From Burkholderiales bacterium (GTDB lineage: Bacteria; Pseudomonadota; Gammaproteobacteria; Burkholderiales; SG8-41): 64,000 nucleotides of DNA. The stretch is from positions 62,001 to 126,000 of the forward strand of contig JALHRQ010000010.1 of NCBI GenBank assembly GCA_022841375.1, written 5' to 3'. The position numbers and the translations under genes were made by a program. Position 1 is the stretch's first letter; each line of letters opens with the position of its first letter. Positions 34,098 through 43,112 of the stretch are shown here, piece after piece. The notes below the pieces were generated by a model that saw only the letters and a list, made by a program, of their open reading frames with translations, was not told the DNA's origin and did not search any database.

Positions 34098-35219
34098 TTA
34101 TTTGACTTCGAACTTGAATTTGGCCAGCTGCGCGTCGTCCAGCGTCACGCCCAGACCCGGCCCGTCCGGAAGCGCAATGCTTCCTTTCGACAGATCCAGC
34201 TTTTGCGTAACGATGTCTTCCTTGGTTTTCAGCGGACCCACGCATTCGAGGCCGTCGATCACGTTGCTGGACGTCGCCGCAAGCATGATTTCCGCCATCG
34301 TATTCACGCCCAGACCAAAACCATGACCGACCACGCAGCGGATGCCTGCCGCTTCCGCGGTGGCGATCATGCGCCGGGTATTGAGGAAGCCGCCCTGCTT
34401 CATCACCTTGACCTTGACGATGTCGGCAGCGTCCATGCGGATGATGTTGATCAGGCTGGCGTGGTCGATCACCGACTCGTCGGCCATGATCGGCACGCCT
34501 ACGGCATTGGCCGCCTTGCGAACCCGTGCCATGCCGGCAATGTCATCCGCCGGCACCGGTTGCTCGAACAACTGCAGATTGTACGGCGCGACCAGTTCGG
34601 CGAGCTTGATTGAAGTGTCGGCATCGTAACCGGCGTTGGCGTCGATGCGGATGTTGAACTCCGGACCGCAGGCCTCGCGCACCGCCTTGATGCGGTCACG
34701 GTCGGCGTAAATGTCGCCGCCGACTTTGATCTTGCAGGACTTGAAACCTTTTTTCTGCCAGTCCGCCGTTTCCTTCGCGGCATTCTCCGGCGACTGGATG
34801 CTGATCCAGGCATTGAACATCAGCCGGTCCTTCACCGCGCCGCCAAGATAGGTGTACACCGGCATGCCCGCCACGCGCGCCGACAGATCGGTGCAGGCCA
34901 TATCGATGGTGGCCTTGGCGTCATAAAAATCCGCCACCACTGCATCCATTTTCGCGGTCAGGCGATGGATGTTGGTCGGGTCCATGCCGATCACTGCCGG
35001 TGCGAGTTTGGCCTGGAGCATTTTCAGGCTGTCTTCAATGGTTTCCTTGGAGTAGCCCGGCGTCGGATCGATGTTGCCGTAACCGACCACTCCGCCTGTC
35101 GCGGTGACGCGCACCACGGCGCTTTTTACCACCGACTTCGACAGATAGGCGTTTTTGAACTCCATGACCAGCGGCATGGCCACGCCAAAGACTTCGACTC
35201 GTTCGATTTTCAGGTTCAT
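34098..35219 (-). CDS. Enolase-superfamily enzyme, muconate-lactonizing/dipeptide-epimerase subgroup
   Basis: From the ATG at 35219 this is 373 residues. An N-terminal capping domain (MNLKIERVEVFGVAMPLVM) precedes the barrel. Catalytic lysines are in FKSCKIKVGGD (KxK) and opposite in IVKVKVMKQGG. Metal ligands are Asp in IRIDANAGYD, Glu in LFEQPVPADD and Asp/Glu in IMADESVID. Two Lys bases mark the MLE subgroup rather than mandelate racemase. It catalyses proton abstraction next to a carboxylate (cycloisomerisation or epimerisation). Overlap ATGA with the LeuD-like gene shows coupling. Confidence 0.9.
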   Translation of the reverse strand: MNLKIERVEVFGVAMPLVMEFKNAYLSKSVVKSAVVRVTATGGVVGYGNIDPTPGYSKETIEDSLKMLQAKLAPAVIGMDPTNIHRLTAKMDAVVADFYDAKATIDMACTDLSARVAGMPVYTYLGGAVKDRLMFNAWISIQSPENAAKETADWQKKGFKSCKIKVGGDIYADRDRIKAVREACGPEFNIRIDANAGYDADTSIKLAELVAPYNLQLFEQPVPADDIAGMARVRKAANAVGVPIMADESVIDHASLINIIRMDAADIVKVKVMKQGGFLNTRRMIATAEAAGIRCVVGHGFGLGVNTMAEIMLAATSSNVIDGLECVGPLKTKEDIVTQKLDLSKGSIALPDGPGLGVTLDDAQLAKFKFEVK

Positions 35220-35728
35220 GCGGTTTGCTCCTTGAGATTCCAGTCCGGATGTTTTTGCAGGAACGGAATCAGTCCGCCCGCTTCCAGCAAAGCCTGCACT
35301 GCGGCCGGCAACGGCGGCACGGCGCGGACAATGTTTTTGGCCGGCACGGCAATACTTCCGCCAGCCAGATCGACTTCCAGCGCATCTCCGGCAACGATGC
35401 CGCTGATGTCGCATTCGATTACCGGCATGCCGTTGTTGATCGCGTTGCGGTAGAACTGGCGTCCGAAACTCGGCGCGATGATCGCCGCCACGCCCATCTG
35501 GTGCATCACATGCACAGCCTGCTCGCGCGATGAATTGATGCCGAAATTCTCGCCGGCCACAATGATGTCGCCCTTGATGAAGGTTTTGGCGAAACCCGGC
35601 GCGACGTTATCGAAAGCCACTGTGGCAATGAACGCGGTGTCTTTGCCCGGCAGATATTTGCTGGAGCAATGGATGTCGGTGCTGACCTCTTTGCCAAGGA
35701 TGCGGGCACTGCCTTTGATGATTTTCAT
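35216..35728 (-). CDS. LeuD-like aconitase-superfamily small (swivel) subunit
   Basis: At 170 residues this matches archaeal-type small subunits and DmdB rather than the roughly 200-residue LeuD of leucine biosynthesis. Motifs are ARILGKEVSTDIHCSSKYLP, GDIIVAGENFGINSSREQAVH (the substrate-binding SSREQA loop) and VIAPSFGRQFYRNAINNGMP. With the next gene it forms a [4Fe-4S] hydro-lyase for small hydroxy-di/tricarboxylates. It is translated 9 bp after the large subunit. Confidence 0.9.
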   Translation of the reverse strand: MKIIKGSARILGKEVSTDIHCSSKYLPGKDTAFIATVAFDNVAPGFAKTFIKGDIIVAGENFGINSSREQAVHVMHQMGVAAIIAPSFGRQFYRNAINNGMPVIECDISGIVAGDALEVDLAGGSIAVPAKNIVRAVPPLPAAVQALLEAGGLIPFLQKHPDWNLKEQTA

Positions 35729-35737
35729 GTGTCGATC

Positions 35738-37033
35738 CTATGCTGCTGCGCGCCAGTCGCCACCGGCGACGGTGCGTGCATCGGTAATCAGCCCTGTCAG
35801 CGCAGACGCAGCCACAGTTGCCGCCGAGCCGATCCAGATTTCCGACTTCGGATTGCCAAGGCGCCCCTTGAAATTGCGGTTGGCGCTGGAAATCACCACC
35901 TGATCGTCGCCGGCGATGTAATGTCCGGTGATATTGACGCAGGTGCCGCAGCCCGCGGCCTCGACCGAAGCGCCGGCGGCCGTGAGAATTTCGAACAGGC
36001 CTTCGCGCAGTGCCGTCAGATAAATCGCCCGCGACGCCGGCGTGACGATCATGCGCACGCCTTTGGCGAGTTTTTTGCCTTTGAGAATTGCCGCAGCCTG
36101 GCGGATGTCGTCGAGGCGGCCGTTGGTGCAGGTGCCGATCAGCGCGACCTGAATTTTTTGGCCGGCGACGTCGGGCACTGCGACCACATCATCGATGTTG
36201 TGCTGGCGCGCCACCTGCGGCGCCAGCTTCGCGGTGTCGATGACGATACGTTGCGTGTAAACCGCATCGGCATCGGCTTTCACCGGTTGCGGCGCCGCGG
36301 CGCCATGCGCCTTCAGCCAGGCAAAGGTTTTTTCATCGGCTTCAAGCAGCGCCGCCTTGGCGCCCAGTTCCGCCGCGTGGTTGGACAGCGTCATACGGTC
36401 GTCGATGGCCATTGCCGCGACGCCGCTGCCGCAATATTCCAACGCCTGGTAATTCGCACCCTCGGCGCCCAGCCGGCCGAGCATGGTCAGCGTGACATCC
36501 TTGGCCCACACGCCCGGCTGCAATGCGCCGTTCAATTCAATACGGATGGTCTCCGGCACGCGGAACCACAACTTGCCGGTCATCATCACCGCCGACACGT
36601 CGGTGCCTTCAACGCCGGTGCCGAAGGCATTAAAAGCGCCATAGGTCGTCGAGTGGGTATCGGTGCCGACAACCAGGTCGCCGCAGGTCAGATGACCGCC
36701 CTCAGGCAATACCTGATGGCAGATGCCGTCGCCGACGTCATACAACGGTGAACCGTGTTTGTCGGCAAAGGCGCGCATCGCCACATGGGTATTGGCCGCT
36801 TCCATATTGGGCGGCGGCGAATAATGATCCAGCACCAATGCGGTGCGTTTGACATGGGGCAACGCAAAGTCAGCCCGGCCTGCGCCGAGCTTTTCGATCA
36901 TTTTCAGCGCGTTGCCGGCACGCGCGTCATGGATCATCGCGAAATCAACGTCCGCAACGACAATTTCACCGGCCTTGGCCGGTTTGCCGCCCGCGTGATG
37001 GCCGAGAATCTTCTCGGCGATGGTATGACCCAT
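35738..37033 (-). CDS. LeuC-like aconitase-superfamily large subunit
   Basis: At 431 residues it is nearer the archaeal LeuC/homoaconitase/DmdA type than bacterial LeuC (about 470). Cluster ligands appear as GTCTNGRLDD and AAGCGTCVNITG. GTDTHSTTYGAFNAFGTGVEG and HVKRTALVLDHYSPPPN are family hallmarks, the latter with a shortened HSP region. It is a [4Fe-4S] dehydratase. AGGAGG lies 7 nt before the ATG. It is the first gene of the long minus-strand operon (to 28045), implying a catabolic role separate from leucine synthesis. Confidence 0.9.
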   Translation of the reverse strand: MGHTIAEKILGHHAGGKPAKAGEIVVADVDFAMIHDARAGNALKMIEKLGAGRADFALPHVKRTALVLDHYSPPPNMEAANTHVAMRAFADKHGSPLYDVGDGICHQVLPEGGHLTCGDLVVGTDTHSTTYGAFNAFGTGVEGTDVSAVMMTGKLWFRVPETIRIELNGALQPGVWAKDVTLTMLGRLGAEGANYQALEYCGSGVAAMAIDDRMTLSNHAAELGAKAALLEADEKTFAWLKAHGAAAPQPVKADADAVYTQRIVIDTAKLAPQVARQHNIDDVVAVPDVAGQKIQVALIGTCTNGRLDDIRQAAAILKGKKLAKGVRMIVTPASRAIYLTALREGLFEILTAAGASVEAAGCGTCVNITGHYIAGDDQVVISSANRNFKGRLGNPKSEIWIGSAATVAASALTGLITDARTVAGGDWRAAA

Positions 37034-37327
37034 CGGGTGTCCTCCTGAAGGAAATCGCCGTAATGAGCTGTAACAGCGAAGCCTTGAATTCTAACTCAGC
37101 GACCGGGTATACACAGGCGCTGGTTCACCATGTGAGCAAGTGCGGTCAGATCACTGAAGCAGGCTATGTCGCTCGAGATCAGGTCTGCAGACCGGCAATG
37201 ACCACAGGGCCGGATCGCCTTTTGATTCATTCTGCATGACATCGATTTCCACATCGTGAAGCCCGGGGCGCAATGGTCGGATGACAAGTCTGCTACGCCC
37301 TGCCCCGGATTCCGCAATCCCGGCAGA
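37034..37327. other. Intergenic region without recognisable gene
   Basis: This 294-bp gap lies upstream of the LeuC-like operon and downstream of the LigI-like gene. It must hold the operon promoter, but I see no convincing -35/-10 pair. Open frames here have no coding character, no ribosome site and no known motif. Confidence 0.5.
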
Positions 37328-38197
37328 TCAGAATCCGTACAGCTTTGCGGGATTTTCCACCAGAATTTTTCTGCGCATCGTCTCGTCATCGCAGAATTTT
37401 GCGAACAGATCGACCAGTTCGCCATCGTTCGGCATGATCTTGACGTTCGGGTGCGGAAAGTCGGTGCCCCACAATACGCGTTCCGGTGCAGCGGCAATCA
37501 GTTCGCGCACAAACGGCTCGGCGTCGTGAAACGGCTTGCCCGCAGATGAAATCCGTTCCGGGCCACTGACCTTGGTCCACGCCAGCGGATTCCGCATCAG
37601 GTCGAGCATTTGCAGGAATGCATCCTGTTTCACACCAAGCTTCGCTTCAGGACGCCCCATGTGATCGATGATGAACGGAATCCTGAGGCTGTCGAGAAAT
37701 GTGCGGTACTGCCGGATGTCATGCGCATCCAGGTGCAGCTGGAGATGCCAGCCGAAAGGCGTGATGCGATCGGTCACCGCTGTCACCGCAGCCATGTCCG
37801 GGGCGCCGCCCAGATGCGCGACAAAGTTGATACGCGCACCGCGCACGCCACCGGCGTGCAGCCGTTCCAGTTCCTTCTCACTTGCATCGGGCCTGACCAT
37901 GGCCACGCCGCGCCAGGCGCCGTCTGAATGTGCCAGCGCGTCGAGCATGGCGCTGTTGTCAGTGCCATGACAGCTGGCCTGGACAATGATCGCGCGGGAA
38001 AAACCAAGGTGTTTATGCAGCGCAGCCAGCCGTTCACGCCCTGCATCCTCGGGCGTATAGCTGCGGTTGGGCGCATAAGGAAACTTCGCCGCCGGGCCGA
38101 ACACATGGCAATGCCCGTCACAGGCATCCGCTGGCGTCGTGTATTTGGGTTTGACCGGATTGGGGTCCGGGGCAAGGATGGTTTTCGGGGCGCTCAT
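37328..38197 (-). CDS. Amidohydrolase, 2-pyrone-4,6-dicarboxylate lactonase (LigI)-like
   Basis: From the ATG at 38197 this is 289 residues of the TIM-barrel amidohydrolase group containing LigI. Sites seen are DGHCHVFGPAAKFPY (HxH), QASCHGTDN, LQLHLDAHD, FIIDHMGRPEAK and LWGTDFPHPN (catalytic Asp). LigI hydrolyses 2-pyrone-4,6-dicarboxylate in protocatechuate 4,5-cleavage; homologues hydrolyse other lactones. The ATG overlaps the stop of the upstream Bug gene (ATGA), so that receptor and this hydrolase are coupled. A LigJ is encoded at 47785. Confidence 0.85.
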   Translation of the reverse strand: MSAPKTILAPDPNPVKPKYTTPADACDGHCHVFGPAAKFPYAPNRSYTPEDAGRERLAALHKHLGFSRAIIVQASCHGTDNSAMLDALAHSDGAWRGVAMVRPDASEKELERLHAGGVRGARINFVAHLGGAPDMAAVTAVTDRITPFGWHLQLHLDAHDIRQYRTFLDSLRIPFIIDHMGRPEAKLGVKQDAFLQMLDLMRNPLAWTKVSGPERISSAGKPFHDAEPFVRELIAAAPERVLWGTDFPHPNVKIMPNDGELVDLFAKFCDDETMRRKILVENPAKLYGF

Positions 38198-39156
38198 AGT
38201 CTGGGTATCCGGGCCTGGTCGATCAGGGCGTTCCACTTGGCGATTTCTTCGGTTACGTTTTTGCGCATGCCTTCAGGCGTGTTGAGATTCTGTTCAACAC
38301 CCAGTTCCTGGAAACGCTGCTTGACCAGCGGCGAATTGACTGCGGCATGCACTTCCTTGTTCAAGCGGTCAACGAGTAAGCGCGGCGTCCTGGCGGCCAC
38401 GCCGATACCGTTCCACGACATCACTTCATAACCCGGCAAACCGCTCTCATGCAGCGTCGGTACGTCAGGCAGCGGTGCAAAACGCGTTTTCGAAGACACC
38501 GCAATGACCCGCAATGCATTGGCCCTCACCTGCCCGAGCACTGGCGGCAGGAATTCAAACGCCGCCCGCACGTCGCCGCCGCGCACCGCGGTGATGACAC
38601 TCGCGGTATTGTTGAAAGGCACGGTCGTATAGCTGAGTCCGGCCATCGATTTGAACAATTCGGATGACAGATACTGCGTGGTGCCGATATTGATGCTGCC
38701 GACATTCATCTTGCCGGCGCTGGATTTGGCCAGCGCAATCAGCTCTTTGGTGGTTTTTACCGGGGAATCGGGCGCAACCAGCACGCCCAGGCTGAATGCG
38801 CCGATGGTGGTGACCATTTCGAAATCCCGCAGCGTGTTGTACGGCAGGGATTTGAACATCGCCGCGCTGACGGCATTGGTATTGTTGAGCAGCATCAGCG
38901 TGTAACCGTCGGGTTCGGATTTGGCCACCACTTCCGCGGCGACAATCCCGCCGGCACTGGGACGATTGTCGACAATGACCTGCTGGCCCAGCGTTTCGCT
39001 CATTTTCTGCGCCACGACGCGCGCCGTCAGGTCGCCGACGCCGCCGGGACCGAAAGGCAGCACCAGCCGTATCGGACGGCTTGGGTAGTTCTGCGCAGAC
39101 ACAGGGCCCGCGATCATCGCCACGCCCACAATTGCCAGTTTCAACAGGGATTTCAT
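38194..39156 (-). CDS. Bug family periplasmic receptor
   Basis: From the ATG at 39156 (GGGAG upstream) it has 320 residues. Signal peptide MKSLLKLAIVGVAMIAGPVSAQ; binding loops YPSRPIRLVLPFGPGGVGDLTAR and VDNRPSAGGIVAAE. The MKSLL start is preferred to an ATG 15 codons earlier. It is coupled to the LigI-like hydrolase downstream and probably delivers a lactone or dicarboxylate ligand to that pathway. Confidence 0.9.
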   Translation of the reverse strand: MKSLLKLAIVGVAMIAGPVSAQNYPSRPIRLVLPFGPGGVGDLTARVVAQKMSETLGQQVIVDNRPSAGGIVAAEVVAKSEPDGYTLMLLNNTNAVSAAMFKSLPYNTLRDFEMVTTIGAFSLGVLVAPDSPVKTTKELIALAKSSAGKMNVGSINIGTTQYLSSELFKSMAGLSYTTVPFNNTASVITAVRGGDVRAAFEFLPPVLGQVRANALRVIAVSSKTRFAPLPDVPTLHESGLPGYEVMSWNGIGVAARTPRLLVDRLNKEVHAAVNSPLVKQRFQELGVEQNLNTPEGMRKNVTEEIAKWNALIDQARIPRL

Positions 39157-39213
39157 GGGTTCTCCCAAAACTTGGAGTATCTGTAACAGCCAAATGATCA
39201 AGTCGAAACCATG

Positions 39214-39990
39214 CTATTTGCTTCTGTAGGATCGACCGCCATCGACGGTGAGCACGGTGCCGGTGATGTACGAAGCCCGGCCGGAGGCAAGAAAAACTAT
39301 GGCGCTGGCAATCTCATCGACTGAGGCCAACCGCCCGAAAGGATAACCCTTGGTCAACTCAGGCCAGCGTTTGCTGTCTCCGAGTTCCTTTTGCGCCCTG
39401 GCCTCCCAGCGCACCCGCTGCCGCTCGGTTTCAGTTGCCGCGGGATTGAGCCCGACCACGCGCACGCCGTAATCCGGACCTTCCGCACCCAGCGCGCGCG
39501 ACATCGCGATCAGCGCTGCATTGGCCATGCTGCCCGAAATGTAATCGGCCCGCGGCCGCGCGCCGGAGGCTCCGATGACATTGATAATGACGCCGCTGCG
39601 GCGCTCGCACATGGCGGTATAAACCTGACGCGCCATATTCAGGAAACCAAACAGCTTCAACGACCACGAAGCCTGCAATGCGGCATCGTCCATCTTGGCC
39701 AGTGACCCTTGCGGAATCGATCCGGCGTTGTTGACCAGAATGTCGACGTCCCTGAGCTTGCCGGCGAGGTTCGTCGCTGCCGCCGAGTCCGCAAGATCTA
39801 CCGCATGGCAGTTCACATCGACCTTGTACGCGGCCAGTATCGCCTGCCGGGCGGCGTCGAGATTGTCCTGCTTGCGCGACACCAGATGCAGGTTGCAGCC
39901 TTCCTCGGCCAGCAATTGGGCGACCCCCAGACCAATTCCCCGTGAACCGCCGGTGATCAGCGCGGTTTTACCTTTGATGCGCAGGTCCAT
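39214..39990 (-). CDS. SDR family oxidoreductase
   Basis: This 258-residue protein has cofactor motif LITGGSRGIGLGVAQLL, DLADSAA, NNAGSIPQG, a catalytic Ser in INVIGASGARPRADYISGS with Tyr-x-x-x region ADYISGSMANA (the Lys of YxxxK replaced by Met/Ser), and C-terminal YITGTVLTVDGG. Like the SDR at 19793, its YxxxK motif is not canonical. It is 3 bp downstream of a Bug gene. Probable substrate: a hydroxy acid or hydroxyacyl compound. Confidence 0.83.
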   Translation of the reverse strand: MDLRIKGKTALITGGSRGIGLGVAQLLAEEGCNLHLVSRKQDNLDAARQAILAAYKVDVNCHAVDLADSAAATNLAGKLRDVDILVNNAGSIPQGSLAKMDDAALQASWSLKLFGFLNMARQVYTAMCERRSGVIINVIGASGARPRADYISGSMANAALIAMSRALGAEGPDYGVRVVGLNPAATETERQRVRWEARAQKELGDSKRWPELTKGYPFGRLASVDEIASAIVFLASGRASYITGTVLTVDGGRSYRSK

Positions 39991-39993
39991 GAA

Positions 39994-40986
39994 TCAGCCG
40001 CCTTTCTTGAGAAGTCCGAGGTCATCCAGCGTGCTGCGCATCTGCGCATCAAGCTCATCCCAGTATTTGCGGGTGTCGCGGCTGTTGGTGTAATTGGGCT
40101 CCCACTCATTCTTGTCGAGGTGGGCGCGCCAGCTGGCATCCTTGTCGAGATTGGCGAAGAACTGTTCCCAGTACGCCAACTGGTTTGCAGGCACCGTCTT
40201 GCCCGTGATCAGGCCGCGGTAATTCGAGAAAGAGGTGTTAGCGCCCTGCTCCCTGAACGTCGGCACGTCGGCAAAAACCCCGCCGATGCGCTTGGGCGAA
40301 GTAATGCCGATCACACGCACCGTGCCGGCCTTCAGATGCGACACCGCCGATGAAGCGCTGGCCGACACGAAGTCGACGTGACCACCCAGCGTTGCAGTGA
40401 TGGCCTTGCCGGCTGAATCAAACACCACGGCGCGCACTTTTTTGATATCAATGCCGGCCGCCTTGAACACCAGTCCGGCAGCGATGTGATTGGCGCCGCC
40501 CGCAACCGACGAAAACGACAGGCTTAATGAAGTAGGGTCTTTTTTCAACCGCTCCAGCAGATCGCGACCGGTCTTGATCGGCGATTCGTTGCGAACCACA
40601 AACACCACGTATTCATCGTAGAGCAGGCTCACCGGGGTGAAATCGCGGTAGCTGAACGTCGTTGTTCCCGTCAGATGCCCCACGGAAAGGTTCAGGTTGG
40701 CCATCATCAGGTAGTGCCCGTCGCCGGCATGCTGGTTCAGATAGCTCCAGGCAATGGTGTTGCCGCCGCCGGGTTTGTTCATCACATTCATCGGTACATC
40801 AAGAAGGCGTTTCTCCTGCGCGACTTGCGAGATCAGACGCAGCATCAGGTCATTGCTGTTACCCGCTGCGGAGCCGACGATCAGTTCGACCGGACGCTGG
40901 GGCTTCCATGGTGCTTGCGCGAATGCAGTGGTTGATGCCAACAGCAGAACCACAGAAAAAAGCCGGGTACAAGAAAGACTGGTCAT
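39994..40986 (-). CDS. Divergent Bug/TctC-type periplasmic receptor
   Basis: From the ATG at 40986 (GGAGGAGG upstream) this is 330 residues. Signal peptide MTSLSCTRLFSVVLLLASTTAFAQ. The N-terminal binding loop is VELIVGSAAGNSNDLMLRLI, distinct from the PFxPGG consensus, and the second loop is NVMNKPGGGNTIAWSYLNQ. The C-terminus is also longer than usual. It belongs to a TctC-like subgroup whose ligand is likely different from the others. Confidence 0.86.
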   Translation of the reverse strand: MTSLSCTRLFSVVLLLASTTAFAQAPWKPQRPVELIVGSAAGNSNDLMLRLISQVAQEKRLLDVPMNVMNKPGGGNTIAWSYLNQHAGDGHYLMMANLNLSVGHLTGTTTFSYRDFTPVSLLYDEYVVFVVRNESPIKTGRDLLERLKKDPTSLSLSFSSVAGGANHIAAGLVFKAAGIDIKKVRAVVFDSAGKAITATLGGHVDFVSASASSAVSHLKAGTVRVIGITSPKRIGGVFADVPTFREQGANTSFSNYRGLITGKTVPANQLAYWEQFFANLDKDASWRAHLDKNEWEPNYTNSRDTRKYWDELDAQMRSTLDDLGLLKKGG

Positions 40987-41167
40987 TGCGTTCCTCCTCC
41001 GTTTTTGACCATACAAAACCTCTTCAGCGCAGTATTTTTTCAACAGCCCCTTCGGCCATTTCGTCCCGATGGAGGTTGCCGGCTAATGGCGAACCCCTCT
41101 GATTGTAATCAGGCGGATTCGCGTCAATAAAATCAAATAGTTGAATGACACCCACAGCTCCCTCATT

Positions 41168-42052
41168 TCAGTAAGTGGCAATTCCCAGCATCGCCCGCGC
41201 CTGATCTGTCGTCGCCGGCTCTCGCCCCACCGCACGACCGAGCTCCGCGAAACGCCGCACCAGCTCTGCGTTGGTCGGGCAACCCAGTTCCGGATAGGGA
41301 TAATCACCGATGCCCGGCGCCAGGTGGCCATTGCGGTCCAGTGCGGTTGAGGCCACGTTGAACAGATTGCCCTCCTTGCAAGCCACCGTCCATTCGATAC
41401 GGCGTTGCGGCGGCAGGAAATCGATCAACGCTTCCAGGCCGCGGGTCGTGCAGGGATGCGCGCCGACAATACCGCCCTCGGCCAGCACGCACTGCACATA
41501 AGCCGGCTCCTTGATCGCGCCCATGTCGAGAAAGGCATCGACCATGCGCACAAAAGGCACCGCCCACACCGACAGGTGCGGCTTGACGCCGGCATCGGTC
41601 ATGCCCTTGGCGAGAAACAGGCAGGTCTCGGTGCTGTTCTTGTATATTTTGTTGGTGGTGAGAAATTTTTTCTGCACCGGGTCGTAGGCATCGATATTGC
41701 TGCTGCCGGTGTCGACCGCGGCAAAATCCGGTCTGGTGCTGTTCTTCTGCCCCATCAGCTTGATGTGGGCCAGACGGTTCTCGTCTTCATTGACGGTGAT
41801 CTGACCCAGCGTCGAATCGATCAGAATGTCGGTCTTCTCACGGATCTTGGCGACGATCTCGGCATAGACCTCGGGCTCGTGGCATTTGCCGCCGTCGGGC
41901 TTGCGCGCATGGAAATGGATGATCGAGGCGCCGGTAGCGCGGCATTCCGCTGCCGTCTCGGCAATCTCGTCCGGCGTGAACGGCACGTTTTTGTTGATAT
42001 CGCGCGACATGTATTCATTGATGCGCACGGTGATGATCAGTTTCTTGGACAT
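41168..42052 (-). CDS. BKACE family protein (3-keto-5-aminohexanoate cleavage enzyme-like)
   Basis: At 294 residues this is a BKACE family zinc enzyme, which condenses a beta-keto acid with acetyl-CoA to yield acetoacetate and a new CoA ester. The HxH zinc ligands are in ASIIHFHARKPDG; a Glu ligand is probably in TVACKEGNLFN, although typical family members have GLEDN here. That substitution makes substrate prediction unsafe. It lies 181 bp upstream of the receptor gene at 39994. An inverted repeat separates it from the aldolase gene. Confidence 0.85.
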   Translation of the reverse strand: MSKKLIITVRINEYMSRDINKNVPFTPDEIAETAAECRATGASIIHFHARKPDGGKCHEPEVYAEIVAKIREKTDILIDSTLGQITVNEDENRLAHIKLMGQKNSTRPDFAAVDTGSSNIDAYDPVQKKFLTTNKIYKNSTETCLFLAKGMTDAGVKPHLSVWAVPFVRMVDAFLDMGAIKEPAYVQCVLAEGGIVGAHPCTTRGLEALIDFLPPQRRIEWTVACKEGNLFNVASTALDRNGHLAPGIGDYPYPELGCPTNAELVRRFAELGRAVGREPATTDQARAMLGIATY

Positions 42053-42078
42053 TCAGACCCCAAAGTCAGAACCTTTTA

Positions 42079-42207
42079 GCCACAGAGGACACAGAGATCA
42101 CAGAGAAAAACCAAAGTAATGCAAGACAGAGCAGTAGTCATTACCGACACCCTCGCCTTGCCATGAAATTCTCTGTGTCCTCTGTGACCTCTGTGACCTC
42201 TGTGGCA
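42079..42207. repeat. Intergenic inverted repeat (CCACAGAGGACACAGAG type)
   Basis: The left arm GCCACAGAGGACACAGAG (42079-42096) and the right arm with CTCTGTGTCCTCTGTG (42171-42186) plus two ACCTCTGTG units ending TGTGGC are complementary, with a 70-bp loop. This sequence type recurs in intergenic regions of many Proteobacteria. It may fold in mRNA between the aldolase and BKACE genes. Confidence 0.8.
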
Positions 42208-42213
42208 AGGTTT

Positions 42214-42981
42214 TCAGTTTTTAACAGTATTTAACCGCCGACAGACATCCAAGAACAGATGCCCGTCAGTGCCGAGCACGATGGCCTGAACGCCGCGGTT
42301 GCGCACCGACTTGCCGTATACCGGGTCCGGTTTGTTGCCGATGGTGGTCATTACGTATTTGCCGTGTTTGCGCGTCGCAGCAACGACTTTCTCCAGCGCC
42401 GCAGCCATTTTCGGTTCGTCAAACGTCGCATGCGGCACGCCCAGCGCAATCGACAGATCGGTCGGTCCGATGAAAAACACTTCCAGACCCGGCATCGCCG
42501 CCATCGCCTCAAAATTCTGCAGCGTCGACTGGTCTTCGATCAGCGGGATCACCATCAGCTCGTCATTGGTCATGCGCACATGTGCGGTCCAGTCGCCCGG
42601 CGAATAACCCGCCGAACGCACGATGGTGCATGCGCCGCGCTCGCCTTCGGGTGCATATCGCGCGTAATCGAGTGCTTTCGCGCAGTTCCCGGTAGTAGCG
42701 TGCGAGATGGCAATGCCGGCCACACCCATATTCATCAACTTGAGAATCAGCGTACGTTCAACATCGGCGATGCGCACGAAAGGCGTAATACCCGCAGCGT
42801 CGGCGGCGCGAACGACGTGGGCACAGGTATCAAAATCCAGCGCGCTGTGCTCCATGTCGATGATTACGAAATCAATGCCGGCCGCGGCGGCCAGTTCGGT
42901 GATCATCGGACTGCCGCTGAACAGGATCAGACCGGTGACGGTATCGCCCCGCTGCAGTGCGGCACGGATGGGATTTTTCAT
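42214..42981 (-). CDS. HpcH/HpaI family class II aldolase
   Basis: From the ATG at 42981 this is 255 residues. It has the pyruvate-aldolase layout: FVIIDMEHSALDFD (catalytic His), PFVRIADVER (substrate Arg), VIPLIEDQSTLQN (metal Glu) and FFIGPTDLSIALG (metal Asp). HpcH-type enzymes split 4-hydroxy-2-oxo acids to pyruvate and an aldehyde. An N-terminal extension to 43107 would run into the divergent gene and is unlikely. Divergent from the PrpD gene by 131 bp. Confidence 0.88.
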   Translation of the reverse strand: MKNPIRAALQRGDTVTGLILFSGSPMITELAAAAGIDFVIIDMEHSALDFDTCAHVVRAADAAGITPFVRIADVERTLILKLMNMGVAGIAISHATTGNCAKALDYARYAPEGERGACTIVRSAGYSPGDWTAHVRMTNDELMVIPLIEDQSTLQNFEAMAAMPGLEVFFIGPTDLSIALGVPHATFDEPKMAAALEKVVAATRKHGKYVMTTIGNKPDPVYGKSVRNRGVQAIVLGTDGHLFLDVCRRLNTVKN

Positions 42982-43112
42982 GGGATTAATTTTCGGATTT
43001 ATTCTTCGGAAACGTTCAATGAATTGAGCAGCGAGATTACCCCGCGTCCGCCGGAGCGGCAAGAAGCAGAAGTGCGATAATCCGCATCCGCAATCCGATT
43101 CCAACATCCGTC

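Noticed and set aside
35216-37033. Leucine biosynthesis leuCD
   Set aside because: Sizes (431 and 170) and neighbours (lyase, MLE-like enzyme, Bug receptors) do not fit leuABCD; no leuA or leuB-type partner adjoins, only a distant IDH-like gene.
37096-37497. 133-residue minus-strand ORF upstream of the LeuC-like operon
   Set aside because: Overlaps the LigI-like gene in another frame and has no ribosome site or recognisable motif.
42079-42207. Insertion-sequence remnant
   Set aside because: Inverted repeats exist but there is no transposase fragment or target-site duplication that I can see; it matches a common dispersed intergenic palindrome.
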